Source of the DNA: a virus
DNA length: 64,000 bases
Strand: one strand, 5' to 3'
IMG/VR virus record: IMGVR_UViG_3300037117_000082
Span: 51,041 to 115,040 of that record
Shown here piece by piece: positions 6,906-15,110 of this stretch; within the stretch, counting starts at the first letter, position 1, and each line of letters begins with the position of its first letter. Both the position numbers and the translations under genes were made by a program. The notes under the pieces are model-generated. The model had not been told where the DNA came from and did not search any database. It was given only the letters and a program-made list of their open reading frames with translations.

Positions 6906-7891
6906 CCGAGACGACTATCACCGAGGCAACGCCGGCCGACTACGACCCGCCGACGCCGAAGCTGAACGCGGCACTGGCGAAGGTGCAGGCCGAGATGCCG
7001 TCCGTGGCCAAGGACAACCTGGCCAGCATTCCCGGCAAGGACGGGAAGACCGGCTACAAGTACGGCTACGCGGACCTGGCCGACTGCAGCAAGGCGATCC
7101 TGCCGCTGCTGGGCAGGCACGGGCTGTCGTTCCGCGCCAAGCCGACGCTGCGCCCGGACGGCAAGTTCGTCCTGGCCTACGCGCTCAAGCACGAGTCCGG
7201 GGAGCAGGACTGCGGGGAGTACCCGCTGCACCTGAACTCGACCCCGCAGGCACTCGGCGGGGAGATCACCTACGCCCGCCGGTACAGCCTGTGCGCCATC
7301 ACGGGGCTGGCGCCCGGCGGCGATGACGACGACGCGGCATCGGCTCAGGTGGAGGCGCAGCACCGCGGCTCCGGGTACGGCCGGGCCGACGACTCGTGGC
7401 GTGACCAGCCGCCGGTAAACCGCGCGCAGCCGCCAGCGAACGGTAATGGCCACGCGCCGGCTCATGCACCCGCGCAGGAGGCTCAGCCCGAGGCGCCCGA
7501 CGCGGCCACGATCGCCGAGTGGGGCGCGCTGATCGACACCATCACCTGCCAGGAGGACGCGGACAAGGCTGACGCGGAGCTGAAGGAGATCTTCAAGCAG
7601 GACAAGATCACCTCCGCGACCGCCAACGCGATCCGCATGGCCATCCGGGCAAAGACAGCCTCCCTCGGCAGCCGTGAGGCAGTCCGCCAGCCAGATGAGC
7701 AGGTGCTCGCCCTGGCCGCGCGGATCGAGGAAGCGCCGGACATCGCCACCCTGCGGTCCATCAGCGACGCGGCGAAGGTGACCCGCAAGGCGAGTGCCTC
7801 CTACATGCGCGAGGGGAAGCCGGTCACGATCAGCCAGCGCATCGGCGCGCGGCGGGCCGAGCTTGAGGCCGCGATGGCCGGTGCGTCGTGA
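6902..7891 (+). CDS. erf: ERF-family single-strand annealing protein
   Basis: 329 residues. The N-terminal ~150 residues carry the ERF pattern: LNAALAKVQAEMPSV, a GYKYGYADLADCSKAILPLL segment and the family hallmark GGEITYARRYSLCAITGLAPGGDDDDA. This family anneals single-stranded DNA in phage recombination. A proline/alanine linker (~155-205) leads to a C-terminal helical domain that may bind partners such as SSB. Start chosen at ATG 6902, overlapping the preceding stop. Confidence 0.88.
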   Translation: MTETTITEATPADYDPPTPKLNAALAKVQAEMPSVAKDNLASIPGKDGKTGYKYGYADLADCSKAILPLLGRHGLSFRAKPTLRPDGKFVLAYALKHESGEQDCGEYPLHLNSTPQALGGEITYARRYSLCAITGLAPGGDDDDAASAQVEAQHRGSGYGRADDSWRDQPPVNRAQPPANGNGHAPAHAPAQEAQPEAPDAATIAEWGALIDTITCQEDADKADAELKEIFKQDKITSATANAIRMAIRAKTASLGSREAVRQPDEQVLALAARIEEAPDIATLRSISDAAKVTRKASASYMREGKPVTISQRIGARRAELEAAMAGAS

Positions 7892-8196
7892 CCGTGGCAA
7901 CCTTCCGGTCAGCGTGGACCGACCCGGAGTTCGTGCGGCTGGCGTCCTACCGCTCATGGTGGGACGCCGGGACGTCAACTCGCGGGCCGCTGGCTGACGG
8001 GGAGAACCCGTGGCTGACGGACGAGCACCCGGAAGTCACGACCGTGAACGCGGCACCGGTGCCCCGGCCAAGGCTGGCGCGGGCCGATGAGTACGCGAGC
8101 CAGCGGTGCAGCTGTACGCATATTGCTTACGCCGATGAGTACGACGGCGGCTTCTGCCGGTTCTGCAAGTGCTCGGAGCACGGGGCGGCGTCATGA
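7888..8196 (+). CDS. Hypothetical protein with C-terminal zinc motif
   Basis: 102 residues from a GTG overlapping the ERF stop. The end reads CSCTHIAYADEYDGGFCRFCKC, a likely zinc-binding C-x-C...C-x2-C-x-C module. Position right after erf suggests an accessory role; function unknown. Confidence 0.6.
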   Translation: MTVATFRSAWTDPEFVRLASYRSWWDAGTSTRGPLADGENPWLTDEHPEVTTVNAAPVPRPRLARADEYASQRCSCTHIAYADEYDGGFCRFCKCSEHGAAS

Positions 8197-8441
8197 GCCT
8201 CTACTCAGTGCGCCCGTGCAGCACGAGGACCGACCCGGCACCGGGCGTGCAGCTGATGCGCCAGGGGCAGAACCTGAACCGGCTGAGTCCCGCCGAGGCG
8301 CGCGAGCTAGGCGCCGAACTGATCCTCGCCGCCGGCGCGAGCGAGGCACAGTGGCCCGCATCCGAAGCCGAAGCCGAGGAAGACGAGGACACGGCCATGC
8401 TCGGCGCGGGCTGGTCCGACATGTACGGGTCACCGGGATGA
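8193..8441 (+). CDS. Hypothetical small acidic protein
   Basis: 82 residues; residues 55-72 are strongly acidic (SEAEAEEDEDTAML). ATGA overlap with the previous gene fixes the start at 8193. Function unknown. Confidence 0.55.
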   Translation: MSLYSVRPCSTRTDPAPGVQLMRQGQNLNRLSPAEARELGAELILAAGASEAQWPASEAEAEEDEDTAMLGAGWSDMYGSPG

Positions 8442-8797
8442 CCGCCGGCAGCGACGTCCTGAACCCGGTGGACGTGGAGAACCACATCCAGTCCTGCTCC
8501 AACCGGATCGCCGAGGGCGTTCGCGTGGTCACGCAGGCCGAGCGCGAGGCCAGGGCAAAGCGCCGCGCGTTCGACCTGGCCTTCGCTCACGCCTACAAGC
8601 GCGCGGAAGGCCCGGCGCACGAGCGGAAGTACAGCGCCGAGATCGAGGCCATGCCGCACCGTGAGGCAGCCGACATCGCGGAGATCGCGTTCAGGCACGC
8701 GGAGCGGACGGCCAAGGCGCTGGAGAAGGAACTGTTCGCCTGGCAGAGCATTAATTCCAATATCAGGGCCATGTACGGCGCGGCGGGTGTCCGGTGA
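8438..8797 (+). CDS. Conserved helical phage protein
   Basis: 119 residues, helical throughout. The C-terminus (ALEKELFAWQSINSNIRAMYG) is a pattern I recognise from actinophage early operons near recombination genes. No catalytic motif. ATG at 8438 overlaps the preceding stop. Confidence 0.6.
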   Translation: MTAGSDVLNPVDVENHIQSCSNRIAEGVRVVTQAEREARAKRRAFDLAFAHAYKRAEGPAHERKYSAEIEAMPHREAADIAEIAFRHAERTAKALEKELFAWQSINSNIRAMYGAAGVR

Positions 8798-9282
8798 ACC
8801 GCGGCGGACCCCTGCGCGCATGCGGACGCCGCTGGCCAGCCGAGGAAGCCGCCCGCCACTCCAAGCGGGGACTCACCGAGGGTGCCGTTGTCATCCCCTG
8901 CTCTACGGGATGCGGGGGCTTTCACGTAGGGGTGCCGAAGGTAAAAGCGGCACCAGCGAGAAAGGCCGTGCGCAAGCCGCTGGAAACCCGGACACGGCTG
9001 CGGCCACGCAGCGCCAAGACGGCAGCCCGCTACGTGACGCGCCGCCAGATCGTCGCCGAGATGTTCGCTGAGCCGTCCATCTGCGAAGTGCCGTGGTGCA
9101 CAGACATTGCCACCGACCCGCATGAGCCGCTGACCCGTGCGCGAGGCGGCGACATCCTCAACCGCGACGGCATCCGCAAGGTTTGCAACCCGCACAACGT
9201 GATGTTCAGCGCGGATGAGCAGCTGTGGATGTACGAGCTTGGCTTCTTGATCCACTCATGGGCCCGGGGCGGTGCAGCATGA
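8794..9282 (+). CDS. HNH-like small zinc protein
   Basis: 162 residues from a GTG at 8794. The N-terminal part has CSTGCGGFHVG (metal site); the C-terminal part reads CEVPWCTDIATDPHEPLTRARGG...VCNPHNV, close to an HNH core: paired cysteines, H-E, then N and H. The second histidine context is weak, so nuclease activity is not certain. Follows the ERF block. Confidence 0.55.
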   Translation: MNRGGPLRACGRRWPAEEAARHSKRGLTEGAVVIPCSTGCGGFHVGVPKVKAAPARKAVRKPLETRTRLRPRSAKTAARYVTRRQIVAEMFAEPSICEVPWCTDIATDPHEPLTRARGGDILNRDGIRKVCNPHNVMFSADEQLWMYELGFLIHSWARGGAA

Positions 9283-10100
9283 CTGAGTGCTCGGTAGATG
9301 GCTGCACGAAATCCGCTCGGAGCAGCAAAACCGCTTACTGCGAAATGCATTATTACCGGCTTCGGAGAACCGGCACTCTCGAAATTATTACTAAGCCTCA
9401 GCGCCCGCCTGGCACTTGCACAGTTGACGGCTGCACCAAGCCTCGGTGCAGCCTCGGCTACTGCCAGATGCATTACTCGCGGATGCGCAGGAACGGATCG
9501 GTGGAGCAGACAAGGCCGTGGAGTCCGACGACCGGCCAGTGCCCGGTTGAAGGATGCGAGAAACCGCAGAACTACAACGGCATGTGCAAACTGCATGCAT
9601 CCAGAGTCGCCCGGCACGGTGATCCGTTCGCGTACACGTCGCACAGGGAGCGCAACTTGGCACGCGGTGAGGCGAACCCGAACTGGACTGGCAGCAATGC
9701 CACGTATTCCGCTATCCATCAGCGGCTACCCCGCGTAAAGGGTCGCGCAGCAGATCATCCGTGCGCAGAGTGCGGCGGGAATGCGAAGCAGTGGTCATAC
9801 GATCACGCCGACCCGGACGAGCGCACATCAGAGTTCGGTCCCTACTCCACCGATCTTGACCGCTACATTCCGCGCTGCGTCCCCTGTCACAAGACGCTTG
9901 ACCTAGAGGTCAACCCGCCGAAGCGCTCGCCGGTTGATCTTGATGAGGTACGGCGCTTGCACGCCGCCGGCGTCCGGGTGGCTGCCATGGCACGCCAGCT
10001 CGGCGTCGGCCGGGAGCGAGTCAACTACGCACTGACCGAGCTTGGGCTACCCCGGTTCGGTCCCGGCAGCCCTGGCAAGAATCTGGCGGTGTCCGCATGA
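9279..10100 (+). CDS. HNH homing-type endonuclease with three zinc modules
   Basis: 273 residues. Three tandem repeats of the form C-x3-GC-x-K...C-x2-H-(x)-R-x-RR-x-G occupy about residues 4-105. An HNH-like core follows (CAECGGNAKQWSYDHADPDERTSEFG...CVPCH). The C-terminal 50 residues hold an HTH (VRVAAMARQLGVGRERVNYAL) suited to sequence recognition. The 5' end (about 9300-9400) is visibly more AT-rich than its neighbours, fitting transfer. ATGA overlap keeps it in the operon. Confidence 0.75.
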   Translation: MTECSVDGCTKSARSSKTAYCEMHYYRLRRTGTLEIITKPQRPPGTCTVDGCTKPRCSLGYCQMHYSRMRRNGSVEQTRPWSPTTGQCPVEGCEKPQNYNGMCKLHASRVARHGDPFAYTSHRERNLARGEANPNWTGSNATYSAIHQRLPRVKGRAADHPCAECGGNAKQWSYDHADPDERTSEFGPYSTDLDRYIPRCVPCHKTLDLEVNPPKRSPVDLDEVRRLHAAGVRVAAMARQLGVGRERVNYALTELGLPRFGPGSPGKNLAVSA

Positions 10101-10381
10101 TCCACGCCGGCGGCACCTTCATCGCCATCCTCACCGTAGCCGTCGCCTTCTGGGTGGTCCCGTACGGCTGGCGGGCCATCGAGTACCTGACCCGCCGCAC
10201 CCCGTCCCGGTTCCTGGCCCCGGACGACGAGATGGCGCTGCGGATAGCACTGTCACGGCACCCGGCAGGGCAGGGAATGGACGCACGGGACGCGGCGTGG
10301 TGGGCCGAGCTGGATGCGCTGGCAGCCTGGGCGGACTGGGACCGGCTGACGGCCGATAGCGCCGATGAGGACCCCCCGTGA
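10097..10381 (+). CDS. Small membrane protein
   Basis: 94 residues; residues ~6-24 (GTFIAILTVAVAFWVVPYG) form one transmembrane segment with a short extracellular N-terminus, followed by a soluble, tryptophan-containing tail. Overlaps both neighbours by 4 bases. Function unknown. Confidence 0.6.
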   Translation: MIHAGGTFIAILTVAVAFWVVPYGWRAIEYLTRRTPSRFLAPDDEMALRIALSRHPAGQGMDARDAAWWAELDALAAWADWDRLTADSADEDPP

Positions 10382-10563
10382 CACCCCGCGAGCGAGCACT
10401 GATCTGGTCAGCCCGGAGGCGGCTCCTGAGCACCCGGCGCATGCCCACGAAGGCCGGGGCGCTCGTGCAGGTAGAACTCGCGGCCGGGGAACTCACGAAG
10501 GCGCTGAGCCTCGCGGGACCGGCCAAGAAAGACATCACCGACAAGGAAAGGGGGCAGGCGTGA
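10378..10563 (+). CDS. Hypothetical basic protein
   Basis: 61 residues from a GTG overlapping the preceding stop; arginine-rich N-terminus (RERALIWSARRRLLSTRR). Function unknown. Confidence 0.5.
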   Translation: MTPRERALIWSARRRLLSTRRMPTKAGALVQVELAAGELTKALSLAGPAKKDITDKERGQA

Positions 10564-10751
10564 ATACCGGAATGGTCATAGGCGTTTCCCTGTTCGCCGT
10601 CATCTGCATAGTGGTCGTGGTCGCAATGGCGCTTGGCTACAAGATTACCAACACATTCACCATTGCGAAGCAATACCCGCCGAAAGACAGGGCTGCGGCT
10701 AAGGCGGAAGTCACGGGCATTGCGGACAGGCGATCGGCTGGCGCGGCATGA
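10560..10751 (+). CDS. Small membrane protein
   Basis: 63 residues from a GTG at 10560. Residues ~5-27 (MVIGVSLFAVICIVVVVAMALGY) form a transmembrane helix; the tail is basic and cytoplasmic by the positive-inside rule. The second single-span protein in four genes. Function unknown. Confidence 0.6.
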   Translation: MNTGMVIGVSLFAVICIVVVVAMALGYKITNTFTIAKQYPPKDRAAAKAEVTGIADRRSAGAA

Positions 10752-11056
10752 ACGCCAATGTTGCCCCGCTAGTCGCCGCAGGAGTGGCCCTCATCGAGGC
10801 CAAGCGCCCCGGTGCGGTAGCCCTGCTAGACCCGGCCGTCCTGCGCGTGGATTCCTCCTGCGACTGCCCGCTAGGCCAGACCTGGGGCAGCTACGTGAAG
10901 GGAAAGAAGGCGCTGCGCCTGGACGAGACGGGAGCGCTCCAGCACGGGTTCACGTGGCCGGCGAGCGGCTACGCGGCTACCCGGTCGTGCGACTTCATCG
11001 AGGGCCTGAATGCGGAATGGCGGCGCGTTATCGCGGCTAGGAGGGCAGTCCTGTGA
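10748..11056 (+). CDS. Conserved hypothetical phage protein
   Basis: 102 residues; LDPAVLRVDSSCDCPLGQ followed by WGSYVKG and a HGFTWP block look like a conserved small-phage-protein family, function not known to me. Overlaps both neighbours by 4 bases. Confidence 0.6.
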   Translation: MNANVAPLVAAGVALIEAKRPGAVALLDPAVLRVDSSCDCPLGQTWGSYVKGKKALRLDETGALQHGFTWPASGYAATRSCDFIEGLNAEWRRVIAARRAVL

Positions 11057-11187
11057 ATGAGGAAAGATGCGACCTCCTGTGCGCTGAATGCCCTAAGTGT
11101 GACTGCGTATGCGAGGACCGCTGCGACGTCGATTGCCATCAGATAACGGCTGGCAACAGGGCAGCGAGAGGCGAGGGTGCAGCGTAG
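11053..11187 (+). CDS. 44-residue peptide with eight cysteines
   Basis: GTG at 11053 overlaps the preceding stop (GTGA) and the TAG at 11185-11187 abuts the ATG of the DUF5131 gene with no gap. The peptide has eight cysteines between residues 6 and 28 (CDLLC, CPKCDCVC, CDVDC) and a cysteine-free, charged tail. It could be a tiny zinc or iron-sulfur protein, or a substrate for its neighbour; the tight coupling supports expression. Confidence 0.55.
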   Translation: MNEERCDLLCAECPKCDCVCEDRCDVDCHQITAGNRAARGEGAA

Positions 11188-12114
11188 ATGGCTGACAAGA
11201 CTGGCATTTCCTGGACGGATGCCACATGGAACCCGACGACCGGCTGCGACCGCGTTTCACCGGGCTGCGATAACTGCTATGCGATGACGCTGGCGAAGCG
11301 GCTAAAGGGCATGGGATCGGCGAAGTACCAGACTGATGGCCACCCGTTTACCAGCGGTCCCGGATTCGGCGTGGCGGTCCACCCTGACGCACTTGACCAG
11401 CCGCTCCGCTGGAAACGGCCACGGCGCATCTTCGTCAACAGCATGTCGGACCTGTTCCACAAGGACATTCCCGAGGGCTTCATTGCCCGCGTGTTCGCGG
11501 TCATGGCCGGGGCGCCGCAGCACACATTCCAGGTGCTCACCAAGCGCCACGGGCGCATGCGGTCGCTTGTGGGCAGCGGCCAGTTCCGCGACGCCGTGGC
11601 CGATGCCCTGGCGCCGCTGATCACGGACGGCATACCGGGCTTCCGCTCAGTCCCGCCGTGGCCGCTGCCGAATGTCTGGCTGGGCGTAAGCGCTGAGGAT
11701 CAGCACTGGGCAGACATCCGCATACCAGCGCTCAACCGGACGCCGGCTGCCGTGCGGTTCGTCTCAGCCGAGCCGCTGCTAGGGCCGATCAAACTGCACC
11801 GGGGACACGGGCACTGCCCGGTCCATGACTTCCCCGGCGGCTTCTGTTCCAGCCCGTGCGGCGATCTGATCCTGCCTGACTGGCTGATCATTGGCGGCGA
11901 GTCCGGACCCGGCGCCCGGCCTATGCAAATCGACTGGGCGCGCGATCTGGTGAGGCAGTCCCGCGCGGCGGGAATCGCGCCGTTCGTCAAGCAGCTCGGC
12001 GCGGTGACGGGCATTCCCCTTGGTGCCGGTTCTCACGGCGCCGACTGGGACGCATGGCCTGCCGACTTGCGCGTCCGCGAGTTCCCTGCTGCCGCGCAAC
12101 TGGCCGCGTCATGA
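11188..12114 (+). CDS. DUF5131 (phage Gp37/Gp68) family protein
   Basis: 308 residues. The N-terminus has the family signature ISWTDATWNPTTGC...SPGCDNCYA, placing three cysteines (C20, C27, C30) as a probable iron-sulfur site; later motifs are FVNSMSDLFH, FQVLTKR, LGVSAEDQ, RFVSAEPLLG and IIGGESGPGARP. The fold has been described as radical-SAM-like, but a biochemical role is not established to my knowledge. Common in phages and next to defence genes. No gap after the 44-residue peptide gene. Confidence 0.85.
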   Translation: MADKTGISWTDATWNPTTGCDRVSPGCDNCYAMTLAKRLKGMGSAKYQTDGHPFTSGPGFGVAVHPDALDQPLRWKRPRRIFVNSMSDLFHKDIPEGFIARVFAVMAGAPQHTFQVLTKRHGRMRSLVGSGQFRDAVADALAPLITDGIPGFRSVPPWPLPNVWLGVSAEDQHWADIRIPALNRTPAAVRFVSAEPLLGPIKLHRGHGHCPVHDFPGGFCSSPCGDLILPDWLIIGGESGPGARPMQIDWARDLVRQSRAAGIAPFVKQLGAVTGIPLGAGSHGADWDAWPADLRVREFPAAAQLAAS

Positions 12115-12326
12115 CCGCCACAGACCACCGCCGCATAGCCACCCAGGCCGTGAGCCTCCTGCTGACCATCGGCTGCTACGGGCTGGACCGCAGCAAGCAG
12201 CGGGAGTTGTGGCAGCGCGCCCTTGACCTTGACCGGCATCTGCACCCGGGCTTCCCACCCACCACCGTCTGGACGGCCGGGGAAGGCGACATAGACCCGC
12301 CGCGACGAGAGCAGGCGACCGCATGA
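12111..12326 (+). CDS. Hypothetical small protein
   Basis: 71 residues from ATG 12111, overlapping the DUF5131 stop; helical N-terminus with single cysteine. Overlaps the SpoU-type gene by 4 bases. Function unknown. Confidence 0.55.
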   Translation: MTATDHRRIATQAVSLLLTIGCYGLDRSKQRELWQRALDLDRHLHPGFPPTTVWTAGEGDIDPPRREQATA

Positions 12327-12814
12327 CGCGCGGCGCGATTGCCGGCAGCGAGCCGGGTTTCTTCGCCATCGGCATCTACCACCCGAAGGCTGAGGTCAAT
12401 GTCGGCTCCCTCTGGCGATCCGCCACCCTGTACGGCGCGGCGTTCGTGTTCACGGTCGGCCGCCGTTACGAGCCGCAGTGCAGCGATACCCCGGTCACGC
12501 CGAAGCGCATTCCGTACTTCGCGTTCGATGGCATGGATGACCTGACCGGCAACCTGCCGTGGTCGTGCCCGCTGATAGCCGTCGAGATGACCCCGTTCTC
12601 GCAGCCGCTGTACCAGTTCAGGCACCCGGAGCGCGCCGCCTATCTCCTTGGCGCCGAGGATCACGGGCTGCCGCGATCGATCAGTGACCGCTGCCACGAC
12701 CAGGTAGTGATCGAGGGGCCCGTAGCGGAGTCGATGAATGTCGCCTGCGCCGGCTCCGTGCTGCTGCATGACCGCTACGTGAAAGCCGATCTGAAGGCGG
12801 CGAGGCCGTCATGA
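12323..12814 (+). CDS. SpoU/TrmH-like RNA 2'-O-methyltransferase (SPOUT fold)
   Basis: 163 residues. The SPOUT motifs are visible: motif 1 NVGSLWRSATLYGAAFVF, motif 2 AYLLGAEDHGLPR, motif 3 VVIEGP..ESMNVACAGSVLLHDR. These build the S-adenosylmethionine knot and the catalytic region. It lacks an N-terminal substrate-binding extension, so it resembles the short TrmL-like type. Substrate (tRNA or rRNA) cannot be told from sequence. A SPOUT enzyme in a phage early operon is uncommon. Confidence 0.8.
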   Translation: MTRGAIAGSEPGFFAIGIYHPKAEVNVGSLWRSATLYGAAFVFTVGRRYEPQCSDTPVTPKRIPYFAFDGMDDLTGNLPWSCPLIAVEMTPFSQPLYQFRHPERAAYLLGAEDHGLPRSISDRCHDQVVIEGPVAESMNVACAGSVLLHDRYVKADLKAARPS

Positions 12815-13257
12815 CCACCTCCCCTATCACTCCCGTACCTGCGGTGGAAGGGAAGTCCGCCGTAGGTACGGGTTCCACCCCGCGCTCGTGGACGCTGGAG
12901 TTGCCCGCGGGCATGCGCCTGCTGTCCCTCAACGGCCGGTACCACTGGGCCGAGAAGGGCCGCATCACCCGCGACCTCCGCGCCGCAGCATGCGTCCTGG
13001 CACGGCAGGCGAAGATCCCTCCGCTCGGGCGCGCCCGCGTGACCGTGACCTACCAGCCGCCGCTCATCTCCCGTCGCCGCGACATCGATAACGTCGGGCC
13101 GGCCAGCGGGAAGCCATGTCTTGATGGCGCGCTCACCGATGCCCGCGTGCTGCTGGACGACTCCCCGCAGTACCTGACTGAGGTCACCTACCGCATAGGG
13201 GAGCCGTACCCGAAGGGCCGGTTGGTGCTGACCATAACCGAGGTACCGCCATGCTGA
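12811..13257 (+). CDS. rusA: RusA-like Holliday junction resolvase
   Basis: 148 residues; the RusA signature RRRDIDNVGPASGKPCLDGALTDARVLLDDSPQYL carries the conserved aspartates that bind metal. Preceded by a hydrophobic strand block (ARVTVTYQPPL). Acts on four-way junctions made by the ERF pathway. The N-terminal ~30 residues are variable. 4- and 7-base overlaps with neighbours. Confidence 0.85.
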   Translation: MTTSPITPVPAVEGKSAVGTGSTPRSWTLELPAGMRLLSLNGRYHWAEKGRITRDLRAAACVLARQAKIPPLGRARVTVTYQPPLISRRRDIDNVGPASGKPCLDGALTDARVLLDDSPQYLTEVTYRIGEPYPKGRLVLTITEVPPC

Positions 13258-13775
13258 GCGACTGCATCCGCGAGGAATCCCCGCTGCTCGTCGGTAGGGC
13301 CGCCGCCGTGTTCAGCCCTAGCCGCGCCTACAGGTACCAGCTAAGCCGCACCTGGGGAACAGCGTCAAGCCTCACCTGGATCATGCTCAACCCCTCCACT
13401 GCGGACGCTCTGACTGATGACCCGACGATCCGCCGCTGTACCGGGTTCGCGAAGGCGTGGGGGTACGGCGGCCTGACCGTCGTCAACCTGTTCGCGCTCC
13501 GGGCGACCGATCCGCGGGAACTGACGGTCCACGCCCGGCCGGTTGGCAATGACAACGACTGGTTCATCCGCGATGCGGTCCACCACTTCGCGCTGCCCGT
13601 CGCCGCATGGGGCGCGCACCCGATGGCCCGTGCCCGCGGCGCTGAGGTGGCCGCCATGCTCGACGCCGCTGGGATCCGCCTCACATGCCTGGGCACCACG
13701 AAGGCCGGCCATCCGCGCCATCCGCTGTACGTGCGGGCCGACGCGCCGCTGATCCCGTACGAGGTGACCCCGTGA
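13251..13775 (+). CDS. DUF1643 family protein
   Basis: 174 residues matching DUF1643: FSPSRAYRYQLSRTW, WIMLNPSTADALTDDPTIRRC, GGLTVVNLFALRATDPREL, and a central AVAAWGAHP-like strand. The family is widespread in phages and mobile elements; its activity is not established to my knowledge. Overlaps rusA by 7 bases. Confidence 0.85.
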   Translation: MLSDCIREESPLLVGRAAAVFSPSRAYRYQLSRTWGTASSLTWIMLNPSTADALTDDPTIRRCTGFAKAWGYGGLTVVNLFALRATDPRELTVHARPVGNDNDWFIRDAVHHFALPVAAWGAHPMARARGAEVAAMLDAAGIRLTCLGTTKAGHPRHPLYVRADAPLIPYEVTP

Positions 13776-13984
13776 TAGACGACACCCGCCGCGCCGTCCT
13801 GCTCGGCTACCTCCAGCACGCCCCCTACGCGAGAACCGGGGACCTGGCCAGGCTCATCCCGGGCTGCAGCTGGGAGTCCGCCCACGACGAGATGACGCGG
13901 CTGGAGCTTGCCGGCGCGGTGTGGATGATGCGCACCGGGGGCGGCCCCTGGCACTGGGCCGCAGCAAACGGGAGCAAGCCGTGA
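13772..13984 (+). CDS. Small winged-helix-like protein
   Basis: 70 residues from a GTG overlapping the preceding stop. VLLGYLQHAPYARTGDLARLI..SWESAHDEMTRLELAGAVWMMR reads as a winged helix. Directly precedes the DNA methyltransferase, which it might regulate; this is inference. Confidence 0.6.
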   Translation: MIDDTRRAVLLGYLQHAPYARTGDLARLIPGCSWESAHDEMTRLELAGAVWMMRTGGGPWHWAAANGSKP

Positions 13985-14736
13985 GCGCGCCGTACTTCGA
14001 TGACGGGCAGGTGCAACTCTGGCTCGGAGACTGCCGGGAGATCCTGCCCGCGCTGGGCGTGAAGGCTGACCTGTGCGTAGCGGATCCGTCGTACGGGGAG
14101 ACGTCGCTGGAATGGGATCGCTGGCCAGAGGGCTGGCTCGAGGCCGCTGCCGGGGTCACGTCCTCGCTCTGGTGCTTCGGCTCGCTGCGGATGTACCTCG
14201 AGCACGGCGGCGAGTTCAAGAGCGCCAAATGGAAGCTTTCGCAGGACGTCATCTGGGAGAAGCACAACGGGTCGGGGTTCGCTGACGACCGCTTTAAGCG
14301 CGTCCACGAGCAAGTGAGCCACTGGTTCCGGGGGCGCTGGGATGGCATTTATCACAAGGCACCGACAACTCCTGATGCAATCCGGCACCAGATGCGGCGC
14401 AAGGCGCGGCCGACGCACACCGGGGACATCGGCGCCGCTAGCTACCTCAGCGAGGATGGCGGCCCGCGCTTGATGCGCTCCGTGATCTACATGCGATCCA
14501 TGCACGGGCGCGCACTGCACCCGACCGAGAAGCCGGTCGGCTTGCTTGACCCGATCCTGCAATACGCCTGCCGTCCGGGCGGACTGGTGGTCGACCCCTT
14601 CGCCGGCAGCGGCAGCACCCTGGACGCGGCCCGGTGCTCTGGCAGGCGCGCAATCGGCATCGAGGCGGACGAGCGGTACCTCGAGCTGGCAGCGCGCCGC
14701 CTCTCGCAAGCTGATCTTTTCGGCGGTGCCGCATGA
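13981..14736 (+). CDS. Site-specific DNA methyltransferase (N4-cytosine/N6-adenine type)
   Basis: 251 residues from a GTG at 13981. Motif IV is DPSY (residues 35-38), a variant of DPPY; the SAM-binding motif FAGSGSTLDAA is C-terminal, after HPTEKPVGLLDPIL, giving the beta-class order. No recognition extension beyond the ~100-residue middle. Probably marks phage DNA against host restriction. No cognate nuclease is seen nearby. Confidence 0.85.
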   Translation: MSAPYFDDGQVQLWLGDCREILPALGVKADLCVADPSYGETSLEWDRWPEGWLEAAAGVTSSLWCFGSLRMYLEHGGEFKSAKWKLSQDVIWEKHNGSGFADDRFKRVHEQVSHWFRGRWDGIYHKAPTTPDAIRHQMRRKARPTHTGDIGAASYLSEDGGPRLMRSVIYMRSMHGRALHPTEKPVGLLDPILQYACRPGGLVVDPFAGSGSTLDAARCSGRRAIGIEADERYLELAARRLSQADLFGGAA

Positions 14737-15104
14737 GCCGCCGGGGAGCCTCCGAGCATGTAGGCGACATCCACATAGCGCAGGCCGTGTCAGCAGGAAA
14801 GCCAGCCGTCGTGATCAGCTCGTTCGGCAACGACGACTCGGTGCTGAGCATGCCGAGGCTCCCTACCCGGACGCAGGCGCAGAAGGCAGAGGCGGAGCGC
14901 CAGGAAGCCGAGGATGCGCTCCTTGCCGCCCGCTGCACGGCCCGCTACCTGATGCTCCGGGGCCACCGCTGCACAGGGCAGGGATGCCGTAAGAGGGCGC
15001 ACGAGGGCGGGCTGGGGGCGCTGCGGGAACTGCTGGCGATGCTGGGACTGCGGGAAGAGGCACCGAAGGGGAAGCGCGGCGGGCCAAGGCGGTTCGAGAC
15101 GTGA
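14733..15104 (+). CDS. Hypothetical protein with CxxxxxC site
   Basis: 123 residues, helical middle (KAEAERQEAEDALLAARCTARYLML) and RCTGQGCRKR. Basic C-terminus. Overlaps the methyltransferase stop. Function unknown. Confidence 0.55.
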   Translation: MSRRGASEHVGDIHIAQAVSAGKPAVVISSFGNDDSVLSMPRLPTRTQAQKAEAERQEAEDALLAARCTARYLMLRGHRCTGQGCRKRAHEGGLGALRELLAMLGLREEAPKGKRGGPRRFET

Positions 15105-15110
15105 GCGGGC

